Made by a program: the position numbers and the translations under genes
Shown: in pieces, positions 33,509-43,482 of the stretch
Position numbering within the stretch: position 1 is the first letter of the stretch
How the letters are laid out: the number at the start of each line of letters is the position of its first letter
NCBI GenBank assembly: GCA_947488155.1
Contig: CANKYK010000001.1
Coordinates: forward strand, 682,001 to 746,000
Length of the DNA stretch: 64,000 bases
Source of the DNA: an uncultured Erythrobacter sp.
Lineage (GTDB): Bacteria; Pseudomonadota; Alphaproteobacteria; Sphingomonadales; Sphingomonadaceae
Direction of reading: 5' to 3'
The notes under the pieces: model-generated
Seen by the model: only the letters and a program-made list of their open reading frames with translations
What the model was told of the DNA's origin: nothing
The model's database searches: none

Positions 33509-34093
33509 ATGATCTTCAAACACACCTCACGTATCCTCACCACACTGTTCGGAGCAGCAGCACTCGCCGCATGCGCTGGCTCTCCCGGCCCGGTCGGCAA
33601 CACCGCCGTGCCTCAGCCCGCAAAGCCGGTTGCGCTCGCATCCTACCTTGGCACCTGGCACGAATACGCCCGCTATGAGGCGCCATTTCAAAAGGGCTGC
33701 GAAGGCGTCACTGCGACCTATTCGGAGCGCGATGATGGCAAGATCGCGGTGCTCAATTCCTGCCGCAAGGGCGGGCTTGATGGCAAGCTCAGCGAAGCCA
33801 AAGGCCGCGCCAAAGTGGTCGAGGGATCAGACGGAGCCAAGCTGAAAGTCAGCTTCTTCGGCCCGTTCTACGGCGATTATTGGGTGCTGGACCGCGGCGA
33901 ACCAGACGCAGAAGGGCAATATCCGTGGTCGATCGTCGGCGAACCATCAGGCCGATACCTCTGGATGCTCACCCGCGAGGCCCAGCCCAGCGCGGAATTG
34001 CGCGCCGCGCTAGAGGCCCGGGTGCGCGAGCTCGGCTATGACTGGAGCCTAGTGAGAATTACGGAGCAAGCGCCCACTACCCCGTCATCCTGA
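33509..34093 (+). CDS. blc: Bacterial lipocalin (Blc-like) outer-membrane lipoprotein
   Basis: This is a 194-residue lipocalin. A lipoprotein signal (lipobox LAACAG, Cys about 22) leads to the domain with the hallmark YLGTWHEYARYEAPFQKGC, then VTATYSERDDGKIAVLNSC and, near the end, GRYLWMLTREAQPS. Blc binds lysophospholipids and in E. coli is induced by stress. The stop codon lies inside a dispersed 28-base palindrome (34083-34110), so the last few codons come from the repeat. A perfect EcfG-type promoter lies just upstream. Confidence 0.92.
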   Translation: MIFKHTSRILTTLFGAAALAACAGSPGPVGNTAVPQPAKPVALASYLGTWHEYARYEAPFQKGCEGVTATYSERDDGKIAVLNSCRKGGLDGKLSEAKGRAKVVEGSDGAKLKVSFFGPFYGDYWVLDRGEPDAEGQYPWSIVGEPSGRYLWMLTREAQPSAELRAALEARVRELGYDWSLVRITEQAPTTPSS

Positions 34094-34110
34094 ACTTGTT
34101 TCAGGATAAC
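34083..34110 (-). repeat. 28-base palindromic repeat (family C), copy 1
   Basis: This copy lies at the lipocalin 3' end. Its core TCCTGAA-(ACAAG)-TTCAGGA, read on the minus strand, is a hairpin. It is the exact reverse complement of the copy at 34480-34507 over all 28 bases, and the two enclose the GIY-YIG gene. Confidence 0.9.
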
Positions 34111-34122
34111 AAGCCACAAGCC

Positions 34123-34422
34123 TCACTCTCGCAAACCCAGCTCCAGACTCAGATCAATCCACTCGGGGTTCTCTTCCTCCACTAGATTGATCTTCCATTC
34201 TCGGTGCCAATTCTTCAGCTGCTTCTCGCGCGAGATCGCGTCATACATGCTCTCAAACATCTCAATCCCGACGAGACGTTTGCAATTTCGCACTTTGGCA
34301 AACCCTTCGAGTGCGCCAGTGCGATGTTGCCACATGCGCTGGGCGAAATTGGAAGTAACGCCGATATAGATGTAGCCGCGGCGACCGCTCGCTATGATAT
34401 AGACGCAAGGTTGTTTGGCCAT
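34123..34422 (-). CDS. Stand-alone GIY-YIG nuclease-domain protein
   Basis: This is a 99-residue protein made of one GIY-YIG domain (COG2827/YhbQ-like). The two signature strands are CVYIIAS and YIYIGVTS, the conserved Arg/His follow in QRMWQHRTG, and the catalytic Glu lies in SREKQLKNWHREWK. The family includes putative nucleases of unknown cellular role. AAGGTGG precedes the ATG. The gene is enclosed by an exact inverted pair of 28-base palindromes (34083-34110, 34480-34507) and has a second small hairpin (34435-34455) at its promoter side. This gives it the layout of a small repeat-associated or mobile unit. Confidence 0.9.
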   Translation of the reverse strand: MAKQPCVYIIASGRRGYIYIGVTSNFAQRMWQHRTGALEGFAKVRNCKRLVGIEMFESMYDAISREKQLKNWHREWKINLVEEENPEWIDLSLELGLRE

Positions 34423-34434
34423 ATGCCCACCTTC

Positions 34435-34507
34435 ATGCTGAATTCACTCCAGCATAACAAGTGAAGCCTCTCTGAGACGGTTATCCTGAAACAAGTTCAG
34501 GATGACG
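34435..34507 (+). repeat. Two-hairpin repeat unit upstream of the GIY-YIG gene (family C, copy 2)
   Basis: A first hairpin, ATGCTG (34435-34440) with CAGCAT (34450-34455), is followed 45 bases on by the 28-base palindrome 34480-34507. The same two parts recur with identical spacing at 35843-35915, so the whole 73-base unit is one element. Confidence 0.85.
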
Positions 34508-34536
34508 AGTGTGTTTGTTGAGCCAAAACACAAACA

Positions 34537-34899
34537 TCACATCTCCTTATCAGGGCGCGGATCGTGCTTGTGCTTTTCCATCTTGCCCAGCACGCGTTCC
34601 AGTCGCTGGGCCATGGTGTTCGCCGCTTTGCGAGCCGCCGTATCCACATCGCCCGCATGTTCGGTGACACCGATCGGCTTGTCCCCGCGCGGGCGCGCCT
34701 CAATCATACAGGCCTTGTCATCATCACCGCCCTTGCGCGCATTGTCATCGCGCACGTGAACCTCCAACCGGGTGAGGCGATTTTCAAACCGGGCAAGCTT
34801 GTGACGCACAGCGACCTCGATCCGCTCTGCGACGTTCTCTGTGCCCATAACGCTGCTGTCAGAATTGAACTGGAACTGCATGGTTTCGGTGTTAGGCAT
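34537..34899 (-). CDS. HPF/RaiA-family ribosome-associated protein (short)
   Basis: This is a 120-residue protein resembling ribosome hibernation factors. The beta-alpha fold shows in MQFQFNSDSSV, VAERIEVAVRHKLARFENRLTR (two helix turns with basic residues) and LEVHVRDDNARKGGDDDKAC. It lacks the long C-terminal dimerisation domain, so it is of the short type. The C-terminal end is basic (KMEKHKHDPRPDKE). HPF proteins bind the 30S subunit in slow growth, and this one may belong to the stress functions around it. The identification rests on the pattern only. Confidence 0.78.
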   Translation of the reverse strand: MPNTETMQFQFNSDSSVMGTENVAERIEVAVRHKLARFENRLTRLEVHVRDDNARKGGDDDKACMIEARPRGDKPIGVTEHAGDVDTAARKAANTMAQRLERVLGKMEKHKHDPRPDKEM

Positions 34900-35014
34900 C
34901 GGGGGCGACGCTCCTCTCTTAGGGGGTTTGTTGTACCATTTGATATGGGGAGCCGCGCGGGAATTTCGAGGGATTTCGGAAGGGGGAGTTTCGAGGCTTG
35001 GTCGCGGAGCACGG

Positions 35015-35120
35015 GTTTTTTGTTTGCGCCCTCAGGCGCCGGGCGCTCACATCCGTTCGCTTGGCTTTCGGCCTAACCGGCCGGCGCGCGGTCGCGCTTG
35101 CGGCTCGCTAATCGCTCGCC
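35015..35120 (-). repeat. Structured dispersed repeat, copy 4
   Basis: Read on the minus strand, the signature CCGCAAG is followed by the hairpin GCGC-GACC-GCGC (35097-35086). Next comes CGGCC-GGTTA-GGCCG (35083-35069), then a tail shared exactly over 24 bases with copy 2. A hairpin GCGCC/GGCGC and the end AAACAAA close the copy. Both internal stems differ in sequence from the other copies but keep their pairing. Confidence 0.75.
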
Positions 35121-35194
35121 GAATCATTCCAGAGGATAGATGTTGCTCCAAGATACTTGGTGCGCTTCCGTTGGCTTGGTCGCGGAGCACGGTT

Positions 35195-35310
35195 GCGTTA
35201 GCGACCGCAAGGGCCTTGCGCCCGCCCGCAGCGACGCGATCTATGATCGCGTGAGCGAGGATAGCCAAGCGAACGGATGTGAGCGCTGGCGCTTGAAGCC
35301 AAACAAAGAC
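35195..35310 (+). repeat. Structured dispersed repeat, copy 2
   Basis: After CCGCAAG it forms GGGC-CTTGC-GCCC (35211-35223) and CGCGATC-TAT-GATCGCG (35235-35251). It continues with GCGAGGAT, the shared 24-base tail (35263-35286), a short TGGC/GCCA stem and AAACAAA. It lies directly upstream of yaiI in the same sense, so it could be part of that gene's leader. Confidence 0.75.
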
Positions 35311-35341
35311 TCTTTCAGATCTTGGCGCTACAACTTCGGCA

Positions 35342-35812
35342 ATGTCTGAAGCACAAAACCCCATCACAATCCTGGTCGATGCCGATGCCTGCCCGGTGAA
35401 GGACGAGGTCTACCGCGTCGCAGAGCGGTTTAAGGCGCAGGTGCGCATCGTCAGCAATTCGCCGTTCCGTATCCCCGATCACCCGCGCATAAAGCGCATC
35501 GTTGTCGACGATGGCTTTGACGCAGCAGATGACTGGATCGCGGAAAATGCGGACCCGCTAAGCGTGGTGATCACTGCCGACATTTTGCTTGCCGAGCGGT
35601 GCCTAAAGGCGGGCGCGGCGGTGCTGGCGCACAATGGCAAGCCGTTCGATGCGGCCAGCATCGGCAGCGCAATCGCGACCCGCGCAATTATGGAAGACCT
35701 GCGCGCCGGTATGGACGGCATCGGCGGCGGCCCACCGCCATTCTCAAAGGCCGACCGCTCGCGTTTCCTACAGGAGCTGGACCGAGTGCTGGTAAAACTG
35801 GGGCAGGGTTAG
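35342..35812 (+). CDS. yaiI: YaiI/YqxD (DUF188) family protein
   Basis: This is a 156-residue protein of the UPF0178/DUF188 family. It begins ITILVDADACPVKDEVYRVA, the conserved PIN-like Asp cluster, and includes VVDDGFDAADDWIAE and VVITADILLAERCLKAGA. These blocks and the length match the family. The acidic residues suggest a metal-dependent nuclease-like site, but no activity is established. It lies behind a structured repeat copy and has no operon partner. Confidence 0.92.
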   Translation: MSEAQNPITILVDADACPVKDEVYRVAERFKAQVRIVSNSPFRIPDHPRIKRIVVDDGFDAADDWIAENADPLSVVITADILLAERCLKAGAAVLAHNGKPFDAASIGSAIATRAIMEDLRAGMDGIGGGPPPFSKADRSRFLQELDRVLVKLGQG

Positions 35813-35842
35813 AAGAAGGCTTGGACTTCCTCCCACATCGCC

Positions 35843-35915
35843 ATGCTGAACTCACTTTAGCCGGACAAGTAATGCTGGCTCGATAGAGTTATCCTGAAAC
35901 AAGTTCAGGATGACG
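35843..35915 (+). repeat. Two-hairpin repeat unit without a GIY-YIG gene (family C, copy 3)
   Basis: The 28-base palindrome at 35888-35915 is identical to 34480-34507. A degraded ATGCTG hairpin at 35843 lies at the same 45-base distance. No GIY-YIG sequence is near, so this looks like a solo or decayed unit. The rest of the 280-base gap between yaiI and the RidA gene shows nothing else. Confidence 0.8.
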
Positions 35916-36092
35916 AAGTCGGGACGATACCATCACTCTCGCCCTGCTTGGCATCGAAATTGGCACAGCGCCAAGTGCCATGCTCGAGCTTCGAAACGGC
36001 ACCCGATTTCTTACAGAAACCAAACATTTCTCCGCTCGCCCCTCCGGCAAGTACAGCTTCTATCCCACGCGCTTATTCTTGAAGCCTCACCC

Positions 36093-36590
36093 CTACGGGT
36101 TCCACGCCATACACTCCACCTCGACCAACGCGCCAGCGGCCAGTCCCTTTACCGCCATAGCGGAACGCGCGGGATAACGGCTCGGATCGAAATAAGTCTT
36201 ATAGACCGCGTTAAACGCGCCAAAATCGCTCATATCTGCCAGCCAGACGGTGCACTTGAATAGCGCGTCATGGGTGAGATCATATTCGGCCAAAGTTTCG
36301 CCGATCCGATCCATTGTACGGCGGGTTTCTGGCTCGATGCCGCCGCTCACGATGCCGCTCCCGTCTTTGGCGAGGCCAAGCTGTCCTGACAGATAAAGGA
36401 TATCGCCCACCTGCACTGCTTCGGAGAGGGGGAAACGGTCATCACCCAGCGGGCGGAATTGCGGCGCAGCGGGCGCTGCATAAGGGGCCGCTTGAGCACT
36501 CGTGCGGCCATCAACCGGGGCGTATGTTGAGCTGCACCCCGCGCAGAGAACGCCCAAAGCCACAGCGGCAATTGATAGTTTATCGTTCAT
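36093..36590 (-). CDS. Exported RidA-family protein (lipoprotein)
   Basis: This is a 165-residue RidA/YjgF-family protein, a reactive enamine/imine deaminase fold. The domain shows VQVGDILYLSGQLG, the substrate-binding Arg in PARSAMAVKGLAAGALVEVECMA (joined blocks PARSAMAV and VEVECMA) and the conserved Glu. Unlike cytosolic RidA it starts with a lipoprotein-type signal (lipobox LCAGC, Cys about 19) and a Pro/Ala linker, so it should sit in the periplasm or at a membrane. It is 13 bases behind thiC with GGGAGG before its ATG, and so shares the TPP-riboswitch transcript. Confidence 0.88.
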   Translation of the reverse strand: MNDKLSIAAVALGVLCAGCSSTYAPVDGRTSAQAAPYAAPAAPQFRPLGDDRFPLSEAVQVGDILYLSGQLGLAKDGSGIVSGGIEPETRRTMDRIGETLAEYDLTHDALFKCTVWLADMSDFGAFNAVYKTYFDPSRYPARSAMAVKGLAAGALVEVECMAWNP

Positions 36591-36603
36591 GATACACCCT
36601 CCC

Positions 36604-38661
<2,058 letters not shown>

Positions 38662-38704
38662 ATGCGATCACGATTAGTGTACGCGGGCGCCTGCGTCCAG
38701 TGCG

Positions 38705-39847
38705 CTAAAGGCCGATGGCGTTTAGCATCTCGGTATCCCATGCCCCGCCCAGAGCATCCTCACGGAAGTTGAACGAACTGATGTATCCCCAGACACAGCC
38801 ATCGACATCCGCAGCGCGGAACGCATCGGTCACGGTCTGATAATAAAGCGCGCGATTGGCCGAGGGGATGGTTTGGATCGCGCCATATTCACCCATGAAC
38901 ACAGGGCGGCCCGTACGGGTCATGAAATCCTGCACCTTTGCGACACTGTTATCGACATCGCCTAAATCTTGCGGGGTACCGAACACGCGGCCGAACGGAG
39001 GCGGACTTGCCAGAAAACTTGCGCCCTGGTGCGTAAAGTCAAACGGATCGTAATAGTGGAATGTGGCGATCAGATAGGGATCATCAGGCAATGGCAGGGT
39101 GGCCAACGAATTGATCCCGCTGAAGTTCTCGCCGCCAATCACCACCGGGCGAGTTGGGTTTGTGGCGCGCACATTGGCCAGCGCGGGTTCCAAGATCGAG
39201 AGCAGATTGGCATCGGTAAGCTGATTGTGCGGCTCATTCAGCAACTCGAACCAAACCATGTCATCGGCATTTTGAAAACGCTCGGCAATCTGCAACCAGA
39301 AGGCAGCGAAACGATCCCTATGGCCGTCAGGATCGACGAAGATCTCATCATAATGATGGACGTTCAGTATAACACGCAGGTCAGATGCGCGAGCCAGAGT
39401 AACGACCTCTTCCACCCGGTCCATCCAGGCTGCATCTATCGTATAGGGTGCCGTTGCCGGCGCATGGGTCGACCAGCGCACAGGAATGCGCACGGTTTCA
39501 AAACCCTGGGCTTTGATTTGCGCAAAGTCGTCATTGGCAATCGGGCGGCCCCAACTGCCTTCGGTGGGATTGCCTTCCAACTGGTTCGACATGTTGATGC
39601 ATGCGCCAATCCGCGCGTCAGACTGCGTCAATTGGGAACCAGGGCTCGGGGGCACAGGTGTTGCTGTGGGCGTCGGTGTTGGCGTTGGCGTTGGCGTGGG
39701 TGTCGGGGCCGGCTGCGTAACGGCCGGTCCATTGCTGCTGCCACCGGAACCTTCGCCGCACCCTGTAAGACCTGTCACCATGGCCACAACCGCAAGCGCG
39801 GCTCCGCTATGCCAGTGTCTGCGCCAACCCGATGCTAAACTCATCAT
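38705..39847 (-). CDS. Secreted glycoside hydrolase family 5 (cellulase-like) lipoprotein
   Basis: This is a 380-residue exported hydrolase. The signal region (hydrophobic to LTGCGEG, lipobox TGC) is followed by a Pro-Thr repeat linker of about 20 residues and then the GH5 barrel. That barrel shows FETVRIPVRWSTHA, the acid/base Glu in WFELLNEPHNQL (about 205-215) and the nucleophile Glu in FMGEYGAIQT near the C-terminus. It probably cleaves beta-1,4-glucan or mannan. No other polysaccharide enzyme is nearby. Two adjacent ATGs behind GGGGAGAAACG make the first one (39847) the start. Confidence 0.9.
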   Translation of the reverse strand: MMSLASGWRRHWHSGAALAVVAMVTGLTGCGEGSGGSSNGPAVTQPAPTPTPTPTPTPTPTATPVPPSPGSQLTQSDARIGACINMSNQLEGNPTEGSWGRPIANDDFAQIKAQGFETVRIPVRWSTHAPATAPYTIDAAWMDRVEEVVTLARASDLRVILNVHHYDEIFVDPDGHRDRFAAFWLQIAERFQNADDMVWFELLNEPHNQLTDANLLSILEPALANVRATNPTRPVVIGGENFSGINSLATLPLPDDPYLIATFHYYDPFDFTHQGASFLASPPPFGRVFGTPQDLGDVDNSVAKVQDFMTRTGRPVFMGEYGAIQTIPSANRALYYQTVTDAFRAADVDGCVWGYISSFNFREDALGGAWDTEMLNAIGL

Positions 39848-40123
39848 CGTTTCTCCCCTACCTTACGCTGCCAAGGTCTTCATTTTTAAGGGGATTCTTC
39901 AAGTTAGATGCGGCCACTGCTGCGACATAGCAGGCGAAGCGAACACCCACTTCCAACCGAATTGGCCGCGCGCGGTTAGCGATTGCGCATTTCCGTCCCA
40001 GAACAAATCCATGATCGGCAGCATTGCAGCCGTACAATGACGTGCAAGAAAATCTAAACGCCCTTTTCACGAGAAATTAGGGCTTTTTGGTTACACCATC
40101 GTTCTCAAAGGGACGCAATTGTC

Positions 40124-41506
40124 ATGAATTTCTCGCAAGATTTTCTATCGGAAGATCATCAGCACCCGCTGCAAGAGGTGCGATCATCGGACGTCGATGC
40201 AGATTACTCACCGCCTGACGACGCCGGTGCCAACGCGATGGCACGCCGTGTCAATGCGATGCGCATGACTGCAAAGATGGGGCTGTATAACGACAGTCTG
40301 CTGATAATACTTGCGGTAATATTGGTCAGCAATGCCGCATCGTTGTTTATGGGTAACTGGAGTTGGATCCCAACCCTTGTTGCAATTATTATCGGCATTT
40401 TGGGCCTCAGTTGGGTCGCTCTGGCAAAACGCGGCATGACACGCGACTTGATTGATCCGATCAGCACAATCGCAAGCGAAATGAGCAGGCTTTCAAGCGG
40501 CGCGCGCGATATCGAGATTTCAGGCCAAGCCCGGCAGGATGAAATTGGCGATTTGGCGCGTTCTCTCGACGCATTCAAAACAGCCTATACGCATTTGGAT
40601 CAATTGGTAATTGAACGTGATATTGCCGATAAACTGCGGCTGGAAACCGAAGACAATCAGCGCCAAGAATTCCTGAGACTGGCCGAGCAATTTGAAGAGA
40701 TGGTTGGTGAAGTCACAAGCAACGTCGCCACGGCCGCATCACAGCTAAACTCAAGAGCGCACGACCTTGCCGGTTCCGCACACCTTTCTTCAGAAAAGGC
40801 GCAAATGGTGGTGGATGCAATGACCCGCGCATCAAACGGCGTTGCTTCTGCCGCTGCGGCCTCAGATGAGTTTGCCCTTTCGATCGATGAAATCAGCCGG
40901 CAGGCGGCACGCTCTGAGGAATTGGCCCGAAATGCATCACGCGCTGCAGAGGGAACCGACAAGACGATTTCGACCCTCTCCAGCGAAGCAGAGCAAGTTA
41001 CTCAGGTGGTCGAGCTGATCCAATCGATCGCCAACCGCACCAATTTGCTTGCACTCAACGCCTCCATCGAGGCCGCACGTGGCGGTGAAGCGGGACGCGG
41101 TTTTGCAGTTGTCGCCTCAGAAGTAAAAGAACTCGCCAATCAGACCAGCACAGCGACCAGCGAAGTGTCAGCACAGATCGAAACCATGCAAGGTTCGACC
41201 AGTGCAGGTGTCTCCGAACTACAAGCGATTGCCGAACGCGTCCGTGAGCTTGAGACGACATCGACTTCGATTGCTGCTGCGGTTGATCAGCAATCTGTCG
41301 CTGGCAAAGACTTGGCGCATAGCATTGATCTGTCCGCGCGAGGGACAGAGGATGTGACCGTCCATACGGCAGAAATGCTGGAACAGGCGAGCAAAGTCGG
41401 GGCAGTGGCAGATGAGTTGTTAGGCTCTGCGACAGACCTTGAAAGTCAGGCAAAACGTCTGACAGATCAGGCCAGATCTTTCCTGGAACGCATCCGTAAA
41501 GACTAG
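40124..41506 (+). CDS. Methyl-accepting chemotaxis protein without a periplasmic sensor domain
   Basis: This is a 460-residue chemoreceptor. About 50 cytoplasmic residues precede two close transmembrane helices (about 55-75 and 80-98) with only a tiny loop between, so there is no extracytoplasmic ligand domain. A HAMP-like linker and the signalling coiled coil follow, with the tip hairpin [20 protein letters not shown] and [18 protein letters not shown]. The 276 bases upstream contain no gene. No che genes are in the window. It may sense membrane state or an internal signal; that is inferred. Confidence 0.93.
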   Translation: MNFSQDFLSEDHQHPLQEVRSSDVDADYSPPDDAGANAMARRVNAMRMTAKMGLYNDSLLIILAVILVSNAASLFMGNWSWIPTLVAIIIGILGLSWVALAKRGMTRDLIDPISTIASEMSRLSSGARDIEISGQARQDEIGDLARSLDAFKTAYTHLDQLVIERDIADKLRLETEDNQRQEFLRLAEQFEEMVGEVTSNVATAASQLNSRAHDLAGSAHLSSEKAQMVVDAMTRASNGVASAAAASDEFALSIDEISRQAARSEELARNASRAAEGTDKTISTLSSEAEQVTQVVELIQSIANRTNLLALNASIEAARGGEAGRGFAVVASEVKELANQTSTATSEVSAQIETMQGSTSAGVSELQAIAERVRELETTSTSIAAAVDQQSVAGKDLAHSIDLSARGTEDVTVHTAEMLEQASKVGAVADELLGSATDLESQAKRLTDQARSFLERIRKD

Positions 41507-41633
41507 CACAAACATGATCTGGCCGCGTGTTAATCGCCGGCTCTTTCCTCTTCTAGCGATAAAGATAATCTATCGCTCAGCTTTATCGGCAAATTGCTGT
41601 ATACCGCTTTCAGCGCGGCGCCTGGCGCTGCCC

Positions 41634-42689
41634 ATGAAGCATGAAGAGGATACGGTTTTGATCAAATTTCCAGCCTCACTCGCTGTCTTAGTGGTATCGC
41701 TTGCGGTGCCAGCCACCGCTGAAAACCCGGCAAACACAAACACGGCTGTCGCCGCAGCTGCGCAAACGCAGACCGCCCGCGCTGGCAGCTATTGGGTGCT
41801 GAATGAAGCACGCACCACCAATGAAGGCACGACACCAGCCAGCTACACAAGGGTCGAAAACCTCTGCATCACCCAGGATGGCAAACGCTTTTTTGGCATT
41901 CAGTCAGCCTCAGGCGGAGAACCGGCAATCGCGCGGACTGAAACCGGCCCGGTGCCCATAACCCTGGCCCCTGTCGATGCAAGCGCGAGCAAGCGGCACT
42001 ATCGGATCGGCAATCCTGACAATACCGAAGAATATCTGATGATGAATTTTATCGCTCACGGCGCGCGCGAGATGGAATTGCCCAGCGCAACGGCCGGCCT
42101 GCTCAGCATCTCGGGAGAAGAGGAGTTTCAGGTCGACTGCATCGACAATGATACAATTGTAATGGTGGCCACCTTTGGAACCGAAGCCATCACTGTTCTT
42201 ATCGAAGATGGCGAATTGGTGCTCAGAGAGACGCCAGACGGCAGGCAAAACACATTTGAAGCGCGCGGTGGGTTGCTCGCCCAAGACGGCAATTTTGAAG
42301 AGCTGCATTTCGTAAAAGGCGGCGACCGCATTACAATCGATCTTAGTAGAGACGGGCAAGCCGATGGTTTCGGAGTGACAGCCTCGGGCAGCGACGATGC
42401 CAGTATTACCCAGCCGCAGGCCTACTTTATCGCCGATCCCGAAATTCTAAGCGCCTTTGCTTCTCAATCTGCAAAGGACCTTGGCCTGTTGGTTAGCCGC
42501 CTCACCGTCTGCAATCACTTTGCAGGCGAAGCGAGCGAGGATGCCGAGCGCAACGCGCAGATTGCGGAGAAAATCGCCCAATACCGCTGTATGGAGCTGC
42601 CAGCGGAATATGACACCGCCTTGGCCGCGCAAGAAAGCGACAGCGATCTGCACAGCTATCTGACCGCGCACAGCCCCAGCTGGAGATAG
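41634..42689 (+). CDS. Exported protein of unknown function
   Basis: I do not recognise this 351-residue protein. It has a signal peptide (hydrophobic region SLAVLVVSLAVPATAEN), then a likely beta-rich body (SYWVLNEARTTNEGTTPASY, VENLCITQDGKRFFGIQSA) and a polar C-terminus. The start is unclear. The ATG at 41634 gives MKHEEDTVLIKFPASLAVL, and the TTG at 41658 has GAGGA at ideal spacing and yields a more typical signal peptide. It follows the chemoreceptor on the same strand after about 125 bases. Its function is unknown. Confidence 0.6.
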   Translation: MKHEEDTVLIKFPASLAVLVVSLAVPATAENPANTNTAVAAAAQTQTARAGSYWVLNEARTTNEGTTPASYTRVENLCITQDGKRFFGIQSASGGEPAIARTETGPVPITLAPVDASASKRHYRIGNPDNTEEYLMMNFIAHGAREMELPSATAGLLSISGEEEFQVDCIDNDTIVMVATFGTEAITVLIEDGELVLRETPDGRQNTFEARGGLLAQDGNFEELHFVKGGDRITIDLSRDGQADGFGVTASGSDDASITQPQAYFIADPEILSAFASQSAKDLGLLVSRLTVCNHFAGEASEDAERNAQIAEKIAQYRCMELPAEYDTALAAQESDSDLHSYLTAHSPSWR

Positions 42690-42768
42690 GGCGCAACTCT
42701 GCAAGCCTTGGCAAGCCCCCCGCGTTAAGCCGTTTGAGCCAAACGCAGGGGCACCATGGCGGACAAAA

Positions 42769-43368
42769 TCAGTCTTCTTTGACGGCGTTCGACAGGCAAA
42801 ATGCAAGCAGCAATGTTGCAAGAACGCCGGTGCCACCAGCCAGCGGCAATTCGCCAGAGAAGCCGCGACCCAGGGCCATTGAAAGCGTGTTCGCGATCAG
42901 CGCGGCCGCGCCAATAGCAGCGGTGAGACCGCCCAACGCCTTTGCGCCGTCATTCATCTTGGCCATGCCAAACACAATCGCCGCAAGCGCCAGCAAGACC
43001 TTGGCCGCATTGTAAACCATGAAAGAGAAGGCCACGACCGCGCCCGCCGCCGGAGCGAGCGCTTCGGATGCTTCCGCTGCTTCGCGGAAGGGGCCAAACA
43101 TCGTGAGACCGACACCAACCTGAACGACGTTGAGCACCGCGCTAAATGCGATCGCCGACCAGCCAAGATGGAGGTTTTTGGCCTGAACCATCGCGGATCC
43201 GGCAAAGGCCGCCAGCAGCACGAAGATCAGCCCTTCCAGACCCCACAGCAGCTGGCGCGGAACATCGACCTCAGCGATATAAAGCCCGGTGTAGAGCGCC
43301 TGTGTCACAGCCGCCAAGAGTAACAGTAAGGCCGTGATCTGCACGGTGCGTGACAATGTGAAATTCAT
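42769..43368 (-). CDS. Unrecognised polytopic membrane protein
   Basis: This 199-residue protein has about six hydrophobic segments, with short loops and almost no charged residues in the membrane parts. It begins MNFTLSRTVQITALLLLLAA. I do not recognise a family. It stands alone between convergent and tandem neighbours; the leader of about 115 bases has no clear promoter motif. A GGGGAC-like Shine-Dalgarno sequence precedes the ATG at 43368. Confidence 0.65.
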   Translation of the reverse strand: MNFTLSRTVQITALLLLLAAVTQALYTGLYIAEVDVPRQLLWGLEGLIFVLLAAFAGSAMVQAKNLHLGWSAIAFSAVLNVVQVGVGLTMFGPFREAAEASEALAPAAGAVVAFSFMVYNAAKVLLALAAIVFGMAKMNDGAKALGGLTAAIGAAALIANTLSMALGRGFSGELPLAGGTGVLATLLLAFCLSNAVKED

Positions 43369-43482
43369 TGAAAGTCCCCTTAATTCTTGTCTAAATACCG
43401 GTACGCGAAGTTGGTAGCGTCAGTTACACATTTGCCAGAAATCGCCGAGCTTATACCGCGCTAGCCAGCGGATAAATAGCAA

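Larger units (their letters stand above)
34900..35341. other. Gene-free region filled with repeats
   Basis: These 442 bases hold no convincing gene. They contain two copies of the structured repeat in opposite orientation (35015-35120 and 35195-35310). A 24-base perfect inverted repeat joins them (35043-35066 with 35263-35286), and a 20-base exact direct repeat is present (34995-35014 and 35173-35192). Confidence 0.8.

Noticed and set aside
39655-39715. Short regular repeats as a possible CRISPR or minisatellite
   Set aside because: They are in-frame hexamers coding the Pro-Thr linker of the GH5 gene; there are no spacers.
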